From Syncephalis plumigaleata (Eukaryota > Zoopagomycota > Zoopagomycetes > Zoopagales > Piptocephalidaceae), in contig JAIXMF010000001.1 in NCBI GenBank assembly GCA_025201365.1, forward strand, positions 2,666,001 to 2,730,000: DNA of 64,000 nt, read 5' to 3'. Within the stretch, counting starts at the first letter, position 1, and every line of letters begins with the position of its first letter. This document shows, piece after piece, positions 10,955 to 23,060 of the stretch. Made by a program: the position numbers and the translations under genes. The notes beneath the pieces are model-generated. The model was not told the origin of the DNA. It worked only from the letters and a program-made list of their open reading frames with translations, and made no database searches.

Positions 10955-13900
10955 ATGCCACTCGATCGAATTAACGAAACAGAGCAGGAAACCATAGTAA
11001 GGATTGTCAAGCAGATTACGCGAGCTGGAGAGAATGAGCCGAATCCTCAGCAGCTAAAGGTTTGTTGTGCAATAGTGTAGACACTTGAATTGTGTGTTAT
11101 TCATAGTCGTGACAGGCTTTCAAAGACTTTTGTAAAAAGTCAAATACGCATACTACGGCCGCTTATGAGGCTATCTTTATGCAACTACGTACTAAGCACG
11201 CGCAGGTAAGTATTTCGTAAAAGATAGACGGTAGTTATTGCAGTACTGATAGGAATGTACTAAAGGTACGGCTAGCGTCATTACAATTACTAGTGGTATT
11301 ATACGAACGGTCACAGCGTGCAAGGTCGCTCACTCACAAGGATCTAAACGACTGGATACAACTGACGGTAGGCGTGCATAATGAGAAACTACCACCACCC
11401 AAAGAGTACGCCAATCGTGTACGCCAATTGATGCTTAATAGTCTGCGTAGTTGGCATGATCAACGTGGGGAACGTCATCGCGAAGTATGCCATTTGGAGG
11501 ATAGTTGTCATTGATGAGCATCTATCTAATGCCACACATATATATATATATAGTTGCGTTTAGCCTACGAGTATTTGAAGCATGATATTGGCGTGGATTT
11601 CGGCGATACACGAGGAGCAGCAGCACGTTTGACACATCGGAATGATGAGACAGCCGAGGAAAAGCAGGTATGATGTTTGCGTATTTATATACACATATAT
11701 ATTGTAGAATACCAACGAATCTATAGGAGAAAATACGAAGGAATGCTCGATTAAAACGGTATGAAGCCATACGACAAACGATAGAACGAGGAATGCCACT
11801 AGTTAAAGAAAACTTGATGGATATGGTAAACGTTATGAAGATTAGACGTGATCATTGTATATATACATTCTTATTTATTACATGACAATAGGAGAGTTGT
11901 TTTAATATATTGGTACCAAATTTGTTCGAAGATTCAATGTCATCGCCAGATTCGCACAATGAGACTCAATTATCAAGCAGTAATAGTACAACAACAACAT
12001 CGCTACGTCAGGTAATGAGAATCAACATCATTTCATCACTAGTAGCAATAGCAATAGCAATAGTAATAATTCATTGTAATAGACGGTATATGAGCATGGA
12101 TTGGGATCATCGCGATATTCCTTGACTATCAATCTAGGCGATGCGGATCGTGCAGAGGTAGCAGAGAATCCAGAGAATCACATTTTATTCGAGGAACTTC
12201 GTAGTGGTCGTCGTCTATTACGATCACATCATTTGCCACGCGTATCAGAATGGTTGGATGCACTTGGTCATTCGGAAAGCGAGGTAATTGCCTTACTATA
12301 TGATATAATGTTTATGTTTGATTTCTAATAATGACCACTGCCAGATACCACAAGCACGAGATACTATGCTAAAGGAGTGTATCGATCTAAAGGAACGAAT
12401 TGAACTTGCATTACAGAAATGTGACGAGTTAAACATTACCGATGAACGAGATGAGGATGACGAGTTCGAGGAGGTTCCAGTGTATGGAAACGATAAGGAA
12501 TCTAGTGTTAAGCATAAGGATACGAAAGCTACCAGTTGCACGGAACAATCTAGTAAATCGATAAAATCAACCTTACGAGGATTGTTTGCACCGATGGATT
12601 TCCCGGGTATTGAGCAGGATCCCACTTATGCACATACTAGCAAGACATCGTCTACTCTTTCATCAGTGGCACAAGGAAAACAACCGATGGATATGAATAA
12701 TAAAGTAGATGAACAACAACAACAACAGCTTAGCAACACAGCAAAAGATAATAATAATAACGATAATGATGATGGTGAAAGTGCGGCAGAGAAGTTAGAT
12801 CCAGAACGTGCAGGTAAATGCTATTTGTTGTTATTTGTTATTTGTTGTTTGTTTTGTGATAGTTCATATTGGAATGCTAATACAATGATTATATTTGTAA
12901 TACGCACAACTTTAGACGAGAAGATAGATGATCTTTATTTTAAATAAAAGTAATAAAGTATTTATAGGGATAAAATTAATTTGATTACTGTGTGAAATAT
13001 GGTAAGTCTAACTACCGCTTCGGTAAGTCTTACCGAAGGTTTTCACTATCGTAACAATTGTTACAATCATCCTTCCTTAAGAACGAACCTACGTAGTAAG
13101 TGTTCGTTTGAATTCAGCTACTTTTGCTTTTGCATTAGTTAATCCAATTGCAGGTTCCCAGGTATTTTCTTCGTCTGGGTAACCGAGCCATTTAACAAGG
13201 TATTGTACTTTTCCTCGTTTTGTACGTACATCTAATATACGCTCTACTTCGTATTCTTCTGTATTGTTGATTATGTCGGGAGGTGGTCTATCGTTCTCTC
13301 GATGTGGAAATTCCGCAGTATTTGGCTCATAGCGTTTAAGTAGTGAGACATGAAAGACATTATGTATTTTCATTGTTGTTGGTAGTTGTAATTTGTAAGC
13401 GGTTTTACTCACTATCTGAGTGATCTGAAAAGGACCGATGAAACGAGAGGTGAATTTTCGCGAAGGTCTTTCTTTGTCGATGTCTAGAATAATATGAGCA
13501 CTTGATAATAAGACTTGATCACCTAGTTGAAAATCGTCTTCTCTTCTGTGTTGATCGGCATAGTGTTTCTGTCGATCTTGTGCGTTACTAATGGCGTTCT
13601 TAGCTAGTTGTACTATCTCGTTGATCTTGTTGACCATGTCGATTGTGCTGGCTACATGTGTAATTTTGTCTACTTTCGTGCCTAGTGTGTCGACGGCGCG
13701 AGGTTGTTTTCCTAAATAGCAATAAAATGGAGACATTTTTATAGAAGCTTGTTCGGCGCTGTTGTACGCGAATTCGACTGCAGATAATAATTGATCCCAA
13801 TTGTCTTGCTTATAATTGACATAATTTCGTAGCATTTGTTCTAGCGTTCTATTCGTTCGTTCAGTTTGACCGTCCGTTTGTGGGTGATAAGCGGTTGACG

Positions 13901-16900
13901 GTTTAAGTTGGACATCTAATATGCTGAAGAAGGAACGCCAGAAATTTCCGACGAAACGAGCATCTCTGTCTGTAATAATGCTTTTTGGTAGGCCGTGTAA
14001 ACGGAATATGTTGTCCATAAACAGTTGAGCTGTTTCCGCTGCAGTTACAGTAGTAGTAGTAGGTATAAAATGTGCGTACTTTGTGAGTCTATCTACTACT
14101 ACTAATATTGCGTCTTTTCCGTTTTTAGTACGTGGAAGTTGAACAATAAAATCCATAGTGATGTCTTCCCATCTCTCGTTGGGTACTGGTAACGGTTGTA
14201 ATAATCCAGCTGGCTTCCTTTGAGACGGCTTGTTACGTTGACATTTGTCGCAAGATGATATGTATCGTTCTATTGTCTTTTTCAGTTCAGGCCACCAGTA
14301 TTGTTGCGCTACTCTGGCTAGGGTCTTATCAACGCCTAAGTGACCTGATATCGGTATGTCGTGCTTTTCACGTAGTATTTTCGCACGTAGTTCTCCTTGA
14401 GGAATGCATAGGCGTGGTATTTCTCTACGCATTTCGTAGATTAAGCCGTCGTTTGTTAGTCGAAATCGTTTTGAATAACCGCTTTTTGACGTGCTTCCAC
14501 CCCCCTTAAGAACAGACTTCACTTCCAAGAAGTAAGGATCATTGTTGTATCCGTTTCGAACATGATCTAGTAGTTCGTTATTTGACGAGAGTCGAGTAAT
14601 GGCATTCGATTCAGACGTGATTGCCGCGGGTTTTCTTGAGAGGGCATCGGCTACAACATTCATTTTTCCAGGCTTATATACAATGTCCATGTTAAATTTT
14701 GACATGTCGTTTAGCCAATCTGTCTGTCTATCTGATAAGTCATTTTGATTTTGCAAATGTGTCAATGGCCGGTGATCAGTGTACACAGTGAATTTTTGTC
14801 CTATTAAGTACGGTCGCCAGATACGTAAGGCTTCTTTAATGGCCAAAAATTCCTTATCGTAAGTAATGTACTTTTTGTGTGAATTGCTCAATACTTTTGA
14901 CATAAAAGCTACTGGCCTATCACCGTTACCGTCGTCTTGCATTAATACAGCGCCGATTGCGTCATTTGACGCGTCCGTTGTAACGGTGTATGGTAAACTA
15001 GGATTACTAGAACGCAATACCGGTGCATTAGTCATTCTTTCTTTTAGTTGATTGAAAGCATCTCTTTCTTCTTTTTCGAATTTGAATGGAACATCCTTGC
15101 GTAATAGATTCGTTAAAGGCTTTGCAATGAAAGCATAACCTTTAATAAATTTACGATAATACCCGGTAAGTCCTAGGAATGACCTAACACTCGTAACGTC
15201 TTTTAATTCTGGCCAATCTCGTATGCTAATGACTTTATCTTCTGACGCTTGAATGCCTTCTTTACTGATAGTATGGCCTAAGAAGTCGACTTTATCGCGA
15301 CCGAATTCACATTTACTGAGCTTTGCGTACAATTGATGTTGTCGTAGCAATTCGAATACTTGTCGTAAATGAGCGGCATGTTCTTCGTGACTCTTGCTGA
15401 ACACCAGTATGTCGTCTAAAAATACTACTACGCATTGGTCGAGAAGCGGTCTGAAAACGTCATTCATTAGTCGCATGAATGTACCGGGCGCGTTCGATAA
15501 TCCGAATGGCAACACTTTGAATTCATATAGGCCATAACGAGTAGTGAAAGCCGTCTTATGTACGTCCTCCTCTTTGATTCGAATTTGATGGTAACCAGAC
15601 CGTAAATCGATCTTACTAAATACCGCTGCACCTTCTAGTTGATCGAATAATGATTCAATATGTGGTAATGGATACTTGTTTTTGATAGTGATCTTGTTCA
15701 ACATACGATAGTCAACGCACATACGTAGCGGTCCATCCTTCTTTCTAACGAATAGAACTGGTGCGCCGAATGGAGAGGTACTCGGTTGTATAAATCCTTT
15801 CTCCAATAGTTCATCTATTTGACGTTTCATTTCTTCTTGTTCATCTCTTGCCATTCTATAGGGTGTGCGTGCAGGAGGTGTTATATGTGGTTCCAATTCG
15901 ATGGCGAAATCCACGTTACGACGTGGAGGTAGCCCAGGGGGTAAGTTATCGGGTGTTACGTCAGTGAACTCTGTTACTAAGCTATGGTAACGCTTATCGC
16001 CATTGTATTCACCAGTGTTCAAATCGGATTCACGTACAATGGCTAAATAACTAATAGTGTCAGGTTCGTCGAAACAGGAGCTTAACTCATTCAATGTCAT
16101 GAATTTGGGCTTGGTCATAGTATCGCTACTTTGGTAAATAGTAACTAGTTCGTTATCGATGTAAAATGTAACGATTCTACTTAACCAATCAATCTTAGGA
16201 TTGTACTGTTCGAACCAAGGCATGCCTAATATTGCGTCATATTTCCCCAATTGCATAACATCAAAATCAAGATATAGTAAATAATTTTGTATTAATAAAG
16301 GTATTTTATGCGCACAATACAAGACACTGCCAACAGAGCCATTTCCTAGGGTAACTGATTGTTTGTTCTCATAGGGAATAAGCGGGTGATTGATCCGCTT
16401 AACAAACGAGGTATCGATGAAATTGTCGGTAGCACCGCAATCAATTAATACGTTCGCCATTATTCCATTAAAGGGCAATTGAACTGATATCAAGGGTCTA
16501 CTCTTGCGTGCTATCCATAATTCACCAAGTTCTTCGGTTAAACAAGTAGGTAAGAGAAATGGTGTATCAGCGGTATCGAGCGCTTCACCAGTAACACCGC
16601 TGTTGTTTACTGGTGGGATTCGTTTCCCGTATTCTGAGCATTGTTGATTTGATCAAAGTGATCGTCAATTTGTAGGTTCGGATCGTCGGTCGTAATGGCG
16701 TTGTTTCTACGGAAAGGATTATGATGTCTATTACTGTTACTATTACGGTTTTTGTCATAATTGTTGAATTGCGCGTTGTTACGGTTGTTGTTAAACTGGG
16801 AATTTCCACGATTATTGTTGAATTGCGAGTTGTTACGGTTGTTGTAAGATCGTCGCTGTGGATTTGCCAGACATAGACGTGCAGTGTGATTGATTCCCCC

Positions 16901-18681
16901 ACAGTGATAACAAGTAATAACATTGTTATTTTCGACCCGTCCTAACTCCATAGGAGCTACACCATCATTCTGTCGCTGCCGTTGAATTGGTTGTCGTTGA
17001 AGTAGATTAATGTCGGGATGATCGAATTCTTGAGCAATTTCAATGCATCTTAGAACTGTATCAGGTGTTTGACGCAATAATTCGCTAGCTGCTGGGCCAC
17101 GGTATCCACGAATGAAAGCGGCTACTTTTTGTTGTTGTGGTACATGACCCAGTTTACTAGATATGTCGTAGAATTGTCTCACGTATTCGGTAAGATCACC
17201 TTTCTGTGTTAAATTCAGCAGCATCAATTCATTCCTTAGGTTCGAATGGGCAGGTTGAAAACGACGGCGTAACCTTTCCCGGAGGTCATTCCACGTAGTC
17301 AATGGAGCGTATCCTGGCGTACCGTTTTCTGCTTCATTAACTATGTGTTGTAACCAAGCACGAGCTTCTCCTTTCAAACACTGTGAAATGAAACATATTT
17401 TGGCACCATCTGTATAATCTTGATCGCCAAGTTGCATATTCATATTGAATAACCATCCCTCAAAATCTTCATTGGGTCTGCCGTGATAATCTTCGTGATG
17501 AAGTTTGATGCCGCGTAAGTTGTTAGTGTTAATATCCATTGCGTCGGCCATATTAGTGAGTGGAGGGAAAATTTCGAGTAATATAGATGAATCTTCTGAT
17601 ATTTCTGAGCAGGTAGCGAAGGGATGCGAGGAGCTATTTGAACTAATTGAGCTGTCTTCTTCACTAATAGGAAGACCAAAAATAACCATAAAATCACCCA
17701 GGAAGGGTATGACTAAAAAGCTAAAACAATAAAATCAGAGATATTGTAAGTTGGTATTGTGGCGATTCAGCCGTTGCTACCAATGTAATACGCACAACTT
17801 TAGACGAGAAGATAGATGATCTTTATTTTAAATAAAAGTAATAAAGTATTTATAGGGATAAAATTAATTCGATTACTGTGTGAAATATGGTAAGTCTAAC
17901 TACCGCTTCGGTAAGTCTTACCGAAGGTTTTCACTATCGTAACAATTGTTACAATATTAGCTCTATTGGCCACTGCACCATATGTCGAGTATGGTGATGA
18001 TATTCATTATTGGAATGAACATGAGATTCCAATCAACTCATCTGGTCTTGGTAAGGAGAATAAGTGGTAATGCTACTCGATTTGTTAATACGATTGTTAT
18101 CGTAATGTCACTAGAGTTATCACATCGATTCTATGGTACTGCCAATCCCGATAGTACCTTGTCCGAGGCAGGCATGCGACGCTACAAATTACGCGCTATA
18201 CCATTGAGTCATTTGGTGGACAAATCGTTTGCTGATGGCAGTGCATCTAATGATGATCCAGTTGCTGAATCATCGACTAGTACAGACGTGAAGCGTGTCA
18301 ATAAACAAGACAAGTCGAGTGCGATACCATTGTGGCAACAAATCGCGGATGATGTTTATCGAGAGACTGCTCCTGGATCCGCAGGTGTAAATAATGGAAA
18401 ACAACGGCGGAAACGTTCGAGATACGATGGGCCAGGCTTGGTGGATATACACAAGGCTAAGAAGACTAGTCATCAACGGATTATGGAGAAGTTCTCTGAT
18501 CGGAACATGCGTAAAGTAGCGGAAGATGTAAGTGATAGCAATAGCAATAGACGATGGAAAATAAAGGAGACTAACCTACATGTATATGTGCGTGTGTGCG
18601 TGTGTGTATGTTGCATTATGATAGAGCATTGTATACCGGCAACGAATGCGTGACCGTGATCGAAAAATATCCCACTGGTGA
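10955..18681 (+). CDS. UVSSA: UV-stimulated scaffold protein A, split by an LTR element in one intron
   Basis: Transcription-coupled repair factor that works with CSB at stalled RNA polymerase II and recruits TFIIH. About ten exons. The N-terminal VHS-like helices ([73 protein letters not shown]) are followed by [60 protein letters not shown] and SHRFYG, in the order seen in human UVSSA. The basic tail ends DRDRKISHW. No cysteine-rich zinc finger is seen in the C-terminal DUF2043-like region, unlike the animal protein. The intron 12814-17960 contains a complete LTR element; without it the intron would be 84 nt. Reading frame and splice phases are intact throughout. Confidence 0.9.
12896..13065 (-). 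repeat. 3' LTR of the chromovirus
   Basis: 170 bp, TGTAATACGC..GTTACA on the plus strand, nearly identical to the copy at 17784-17953. It contains a near-perfect palindrome (arms CTTCGGTAAG / CTTACCGAAG, one-base spacer). Confidence 0.95.
13089..16493 (-). CDS. Chromovirus pol polyprotein
   Basis: One open frame of 1134 codons. In order: an aspartic protease with DCGAT, reverse transcriptase with [11 protein letters not shown], RNase H with [13 protein letters not shown], integrase with a zinc-binding HHCC module (CDKCQRNK) and the DDE core ([10 protein letters not shown]), and a C-terminal chromodomain ([17 protein letters not shown]) that in this family steers integration to particular chromatin. 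Part of the element at 12896-17953. Confidence 0.95.
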   Translation of the reverse strand: MISVQLPFNGIMANVLIDCGATDNFIDTSFVKRINHPLIPYENKQSVTLGNGSVGSVLYCAHKIPLLIQNYLLYLDFDVMQLGKYDAILGMPWFEQYNPKIDWLSRIVTFYIDNELVTIYQSSDTMTKPKFMTLNELSSCFDEPDTISYLAIVRESDLNTGEYNGDKRYHSLVTEFTDVTPDNLPPGLPPRRNVDFAIELEPHITPPARTPYRMARDEQEEMKRQIDELLEKGFIQPSTSPFGAPVLFVRKKDGPLRMCVDYRMLNKITIKNKYPLPHIESLFDQLEGAAVFSKIDLRSGYHQIRIKEEDVHKTAFTTRYGLYEFKVLPFGLSNAPGTFMRLMNDVFRPLLDQCVVVFLDDILVFSKSHEEHAAHLRQVFELLRQHQLYAKLSKCEFGRDKVDFLGHTISKEGIQASEDKVISIRDWPELKDVTSVRSFLGLTGYYRKFIKGYAFIAKPLTNLLRKDVPFKFEKEERDAFNQLKERMTNAPVLRSSNPSLPYTVTTDASNDAIGAVLMQDDGNGDRPVAFMSKVLSNSHKKYITYDKEFLAIKEALRIWRPYLIGQKFTVYTDHRPLTHLQNQNDLSDRQTDWLNDMSKFNMDIVYKPGKMNVVADALSRKPAAITSESNAITRLSSNNELLDHVRNGYNNDPYFLEVKSVLKGGGSTSKSGYSKRFRLTNDGLIYEMRREIPRLCIPQGELRAKILREKHDIPISGHLGVDKTLARVAQQYWWPELKKTIERYISSCDKCQRNKPSQRKPAGLLQPLPVPNERWEDITMDFIVQLPRTKNGKDAILVVVDRLTKYAHFIPTTTTVTAAETAQLFMDNIFRLHGLPKSIITDRDARFVGNFWRSFFSILDVQLKPSTAYHPQTDGQTERTNRTLEQMLRNYVNYKQDNWDQLLSAVEFAYNSAEQASIKMSPFYCYLGKQPRAVDTLGTKVDKITHVASTIDMVNKINEIVQLAKNAISNAQDRQKHYADQHRREDDFQLGDQVLLSSAHIILDIDKERPSRKFTSRFIGPFQITQIVSKTAYKLQLPTTMKIHNVFHVSLLKRYEPNTAEFPHRENDRPPPDIINNTEEYEVERILDVRTKRGKVQYLVKWLGYPDEENTWEPAIGLTNAKAKVAEFKRTLTT
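16607..17689 (-). CDS. Chromovirus gag
   Basis: One open frame of 360 codons. A retrotransposon gag core ([45 protein letters not shown]) is followed by a CCHC zinc knuckle ([14 protein letters not shown]) and an Asn/Arg-rich tail with short repeats. It is followed, in transcription order, by pol with a short spacer. Confidence 0.93.
   Translation of the reverse strand: MVIFGLPISEEDSSISSNSSSHPFATCSEISEDSSILLEIFPPLTNMADAMDINTNNLRGIKLHHEDYHGRPNEDFEGWLFNMNMQLGDQDYTDGAKICFISQCLKGEARAWLQHIVNEAENGTPGYAPLTTWNDLRERLRRRFQPAHSNLRNELMLLNLTQKGDLTEYVRQFYDISSKLGHVPQQQKVAAFIRGYRGPAASELLRQTPDTVLRCIEIAQEFDHPDINLLQRQPIQRQRQNDGVAPMELGRVENNNVITCYHCGGINHTARLCLANPQRRSYNNRNNSQFNNNRGNSQFNNNRNNAQFNNYDKNRNSNSNRHHNPFRRNNAITTDDPNLQIDDHFDQINNAQNTGNESHQ
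17784..17953 (-). repeat. 5' LTR of the chromovirus
   Basis: 170 bp, partner of 12896-13065 with one visible difference. Its outer edge lies two bases from the AG that ends the UVSSA intron. Confidence 0.95.
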
Positions 18682-19044
18682 TTAAGGAGTGTCATGCACT
18701 TCGTTTGCTTAACAACCATTGTAACAAAGAAAATATATAAATACATACGTGCATGATATACAAAATAAACTATTGTTTACCAGGTTACAATGCAGTGTGG
18801 CAAATGCACAAGCAGAACAGCTTAAATGTGTAGGCATATGCCATTGGAATAATCGCCAGTTGATTGTTACCTCTAACATAATTTATTATCGTTTATACTA
18901 ATTGGAAGTGCAGGCGTGTTCGTTGACAAACATCTATAGTTGTAGTAATTGTTGCGGAATTTACTACATTACTATATAAATAAGCGAACAGGATCAATTG
19001 ACTAGGATTACCGCAATTACTCATAATTATCACAATAGCTAAAA
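18682..19044. promoter_or_regulatory. Intergenic with chitinase 1 TATA box
   Basis: A 363-bp gap between UVSSA and chitinase 1. A TATATAAATA box at 18974-18983 sits about 70 nt upstream of the chitinase ATG, a spacing that fits a core promoter. Nothing else recognised. Confidence 0.55.
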
Positions 19045-21520
19045 ATGCTGTGGTCTAGGAAGGTTTTACGTAGGCAGTCTGCCATTATTGCACTTTTATT
19101 AATTGCATCTATCGCCGTGAATCCATATGAAGCCGAGGCCAAATATATACCGAAATCACAGCGCCAGTCATCTGCCAATACCGGTAGCATCAGCAATGGC
19201 AGTACATCTACGAGTGTAGAGACTACTATCAATAGCAGTAGTAGTAGTAGTAGTAGTAGTAGCAGTACTAGCAGTAGCAGCAATAGTGATGGCACTACTA
19301 TTATTAATATCAATGTCGATCCTAATAAGGAGACCTGCCAGCATCAGAGCAAACTTGTGCTTTACTGGGGTCAGAACTCGTTCGGTGCCACTCATGGCAA
19401 TGATAAATCCCAATGGGAGAATCGACTCACTCATTATTGCGAGAGTGGTCTTATAGACACGGTCGTCCTATCGTTTATGCATGTGTTCGGATTGTCGCCT
19501 GACACGCAAATGGACTATGCGAATCATTGTCCGCCTACACAACTACTGGAGGGTAGCAAGCTACTCGATTGTCCCGAGTTACGCGGTGACATTCAACGCT
19601 GTCAAACCCTAGGCATCAAGGTGCAATTAGGTCTGGGCGGGGCAGCAGGCAGCTATGGATTCAACAATGACGAACAAGCGGTAGCATTCGCCAATCAACT
19701 ATGGGACACCATGTTCAGTGGACCGGGTAAAGTGCGTCCGTTTGGTGATGTCGTACTCGATGGTATCAACTTGGATATCGAGGGTGGTAATCCGCACAAT
19801 TACGCGGCATTCGTCGATCGTTTCCGTACGCTTCATCGGGAGGCCAGCCGTAATGCCAGTACACGTAGCAAAGCAACTGATGTAGTGTCGGCGACACATC
19901 AAGTGCGTCCTATCATCGTGACGGCTGCTCCCCAGTGTCCCTATCCGGACGCGTACATGCACGACGTGTTGACCAAATCCGAGATTGATGCCGTCTACGT
20001 GCAATTCTACAACAATTACTGCGGTGCACAAGCATTCGGTACCAGTAATTTCAATTTCGACGTGTGGGACGAGTGGTCACGCAAAGTTGCCAAGGTAAAT
20101 GGTGCGAAAATCTATCTAGGTGTACCGGCGTCACCAACGGCGGCCAACATCGGGTATGTGGCACCGGATAAGTTAAAAGAGATGGTGCTTTCGATACAAT
20201 CGAAATATCCCTCATTTGGTGGGGTCATGATGTGGGATACGAGCCAAGCGTTTGCTAATCAGGATGGCGGGCACAGCTATGCCTACTCTGCTGTTAAAGC
20301 ACTTAATAACGCGTGTGGACGCTCAACACCCGTAGAGGCATTATTACGAGTGAATACACCATCACTCGCTACTACACCGGCGGTGACAACAGTAGTAGAG
20401 ACTAAGGAGAACCCGGCTAGTTCAACGGTATTGCCAGCGGTGGCACCTCAACCTACAGCAGCAATAGCTGCTACTACTACTACAATCACCGAACCATTGA
20501 TTATACCATCGGAACATGACCATTCACCAAGGACTGAAGTGTCGTCACCCTCGTCATCATTGCCAGTATCACCACCATCCGAAACACAAGTCAAGGGCCA
20601 TGAAACGTCGGATACCACCACTTGTCCCGTAGTTAATGGAGCTTGTCGCGACTCTACATTCGACTGTAATGGAAATCAGTTCGCACAGTGTGTATTCGGT
20701 AAGTGTAGACATTGTATTCCTATTGTATTTCACCACTATTGAACGAAAGCATGACAATACTAACCTAATGCTCTACCATTATGCCTTTCCTCTTGCTTTA
20801 TTAATCAATATAGGTCGATGGGTGATGCGAACTTGTATGGCAGGTACAGTCTGTCATCGTACCGCGGATCTTAATAGCGTATTCTGCGATTTCCCCACGG
20901 ACACGGCCATGGTAGCAGCAGCCAGTTCATGTAGTCATCCTATAACGCCGGCACAGAAACTAGCGATAGCCTCGGAGCAACATAGCCGTCTACAGATGTT
21001 GAGGCAGCAAACAAGTGAATCGCCACTGCATGACCAGCAAATACGTATGGTGTATCTAAGGGCAAATCAAACACACATGGTAGCATTAGCAAGTGCATCA
21101 GCCAACGGACAATCCTTCGGGCGTAACTGGGAGATTGAATTGGCTGTTCCACGGGGAACACGCGTAGTACAGGCGGTGCGCACTCAAGCATTACACAACG
21201 AGAAGGACGGTCAAACGTTGGAGGTAATCGATCCTAAACTTGAGGCCGATTTGGATGATACAGGTGCGACACGTGCACTCTACGTGATTCGTGGTAAACC
21301 AGAGAACGAGCCAGAGTCGAGTATGCGCGTTGACGTACTGGTCACCCTGGAGGCCATCACTAATCCACTCGGTACTACTATTACCAATGCCACTGATATT
21401 AATACGACCAGCAATGATAATGATGCTGGTGGTAATGGTCCTGTGATAGCAGCCAGTAGAAAAGGTGCCGCCTGGACAGAAGTAGTATTGAATTCCGAGT
21501 TGAAACGCGTTATTGAATAA
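19045..21520 (+). CDS. Chitinase 1: GH18 class III with Ser/Thr linker, CBM19 and tail domain
   Basis: Secreted endochitinase, first of three tandem paralogues. Signal peptide (SAIIALLLIASIAVNPYEA), polyserine segment at about residues 70-90, then a hevamine-type GH18 domain: [34 protein letters not shown], the catalytic motif LDGINLDIEGG (catalytic Glu near residue 246), [22 protein letters not shown] and GGVMMWD. A Ser/Thr/Pro linker leads to a CBM19-type chitin-binding module (CRDSTFDCNGNQFAQCV..TCMAGTVCHRTA) and a C-terminal beta-rich domain (NQTHMVALASASANG). One intron, 20699-20813, splits the CBM19. This is the yeast CTS1-like order with an extra tail. In all three paralogues the middle Asp of DxxDxDxE is Asn. 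Probably acts on the cell wall during growth or separation. Confidence 0.93.
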
Positions 21521-21968
21521 CCATTATTGTTATTATTATTATTATTAAACATGAGACGACATCTCTATTCCTTATTGCCACATTTTCGATACAACAATAC
21601 CAATCCCAACTATTCTGTGCGCAACGTTGTCCTTATCCATTCAAAGCTGTGTTACTCGACATTCGAGTTACAATCAACGCATGCTTGAGCTATTATCATC
21701 GAGTGCTATTTTGGACTATTTGCATGCGTTGTACACGGTTATAATTCGTTGAACGAATAGATAAGTAAATGATTATAAAAAAGATCGATACGATAATCCA
21801 TGCATCGCACTTTATTACTACTCATTCAATCTACTTACAATTCTATTACTGGTCATTAAGAATTCCCTTATCAAATCTACTTACCTACATTCTATACTAT
21901 TTCAGTAACGTTCTAGCGCTTTATACACATACACATACACATACACTCATTATCTATCTATCTATCAC
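21521..21968. promoter_or_regulatory. Intergenic with chitinase 2 promoter
   Basis: 448 bp between chitinases 1 and 2. A TATAAAA box at 21774-21780 lies about 190 nt before the ATG; a CA-rich repeat (about 21926-21944) and a CTAT repeat (21952-21965) occupy the leader. Confidence 0.45.
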
Positions 21969-23060
21969 TTGAAAATGCTACAATTCACTCAACCACTTAC
22001 TACTGGCAATCGTCTGCTTGTTGCTGTAGTTGCCGTTGCCGTTGCGGCTTCTATTGCAATATCCGATGTTCATGCCGCCACTATATCCGTAGCGCTACCC
22101 ATACCGCTACCCAAATCATTGATGGACGGGCATACCACTTGTAATCCGAAGCTAGTGTACTACTGGGGTCAAAACTCGTATGGTGTCAAACACGGCAAGG
22201 ACAAAGCGAACTGGGAGAAGCCGCTCGCCTATTACTGTCGTACGAAGCAGGTTAGCAATATCGTCATCTCGTTCATGCATGTATTCGGCAAGGAAAAGCC
22301 ACAGGTGGATTTCAGCAGTCATTGCGACTCTAGTCGCGTATTCCCCGGCACTAAGATTATAGACTGCCCAGAATTACGCGAGGACGTCAAGGTTTGCCAG
22401 GGTCTCGGTGTAAAGGTGGAACTCAGCTTGGGTGGAGCAACCGGTAGATACGGATTTGCCAATGACAAACAAGCGATCGCATTTGCCACCGAACTCTACA
22501 ACATGGCATTCGGTGGCAAGGGATCGGTGCGTCCATTTGGTCCCAACTCATTGGACGGCGTTAATCTGGACATCGAAAATGCACACTCGACTAGTTATGC
22601 GACGTTCGTTAAGCAGCTACGTAAATTGCAAGGCAAGCGCTCACTTCTTGTTTCCGCTGCACCTCAGTGTCCCTACCCGGATGCCTCGCTACACGACGCA
22701 TTGATCAAAGCCGAGATTGATTCGGTGTATGTGCAATTCTACAACAATTACTGCGGTATGCAAGTTTACGGCACTAAGAACTTCAACTTCAATACCTGGG
22801 TTAAATGGTCGCAAACCCTCGCTAAGCGCCGTGGTGCCAAGGTTTATCTGGGTATTGCGGGATCGGCTGAATCTGCTGGCAGCGGCTACGTCCCGGCCGA
22901 ACGCATACAAACGGCAATCAAGCTACTGGCTCGCGAATATCCAACTGTATTCGGCGGCGTTGCCATCTGGGATGCTAGTACCGCCTATATGAATAAGGTC
23001 GGTGACAGCAATTTCGCTACCGCTGTTCAAAACACGCTGGAGGAAGTTTGCCGTAAATAA
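21969..23060 (+). CDS. Chitinase 2: secreted GH18 class III, catalytic domain only
   Basis: 363-aa intron-less chitinase. Signal peptide MKMLQFTQPLTTGNRLLVAV followed by VAVAVAASIAISDVHA. The GH18 domain mirrors chitinase 1: [34 protein letters not shown], the catalytic motif [10 protein letters not shown] (Glu near residue 202), [31 protein letters not shown]. It stops right after the barrel (EEVCRK), so it lacks linker, CBM19 and tail; a division of labour with the two bound paralogues is likely (inference). The third catalytic-motif Asp is Asn, as in its neighbours. TAA stop, no introns. Confidence 0.93.
   Translation: MKMLQFTQPLTTGNRLLVAVVAVAVAASIAISDVHAATISVALPIPLPKSLMDGHTTCNPKLVYYWGQNSYGVKHGKDKANWEKPLAYYCRTKQVSNIVISFMHVFGKEKPQVDFSSHCDSSRVFPGTKIIDCPELREDVKVCQGLGVKVELSLGGATGRYGFANDKQAIAFATELYNMAFGGKGSVRPFGPNSLDGVNLDIENAHSTSYATFVKQLRKLQGKRSLLVSAAPQCPYPDASLHDALIKAEIDSVYVQFYNNYCGMQVYGTKNFNFNTWVKWSQTLAKRRGAKVYLGIAGSAESAGSGYVPAERIQTAIKLLAREYPTVFGGVAIWDASTAYMNKVGDSNFATAVQNTLEEVCRK

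Larger units (their letters stand above)
12896..17953 (-). mobile_element. Ty3/gypsy chromovirus, whole-looking and young
   Basis: LTR retrotransposon of the Metaviridae (chromovirus branch), transcribed right to left, so antisense to UVSSA. The two 170-bp LTRs begin TG and end CA, differ at one position that I can see, and are flanked by the 5-bp target duplication ATATT (12891-12895 and 17954-17958). The sequence just inside the right LTR (TGGTAGCAACGGCTG) matches the 3' end expected for an initiator-Met-like tRNA primer. Separate gag and pol frames are open end to end. Near-identical LTRs imply a recent insertion. Confidence 0.95.
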
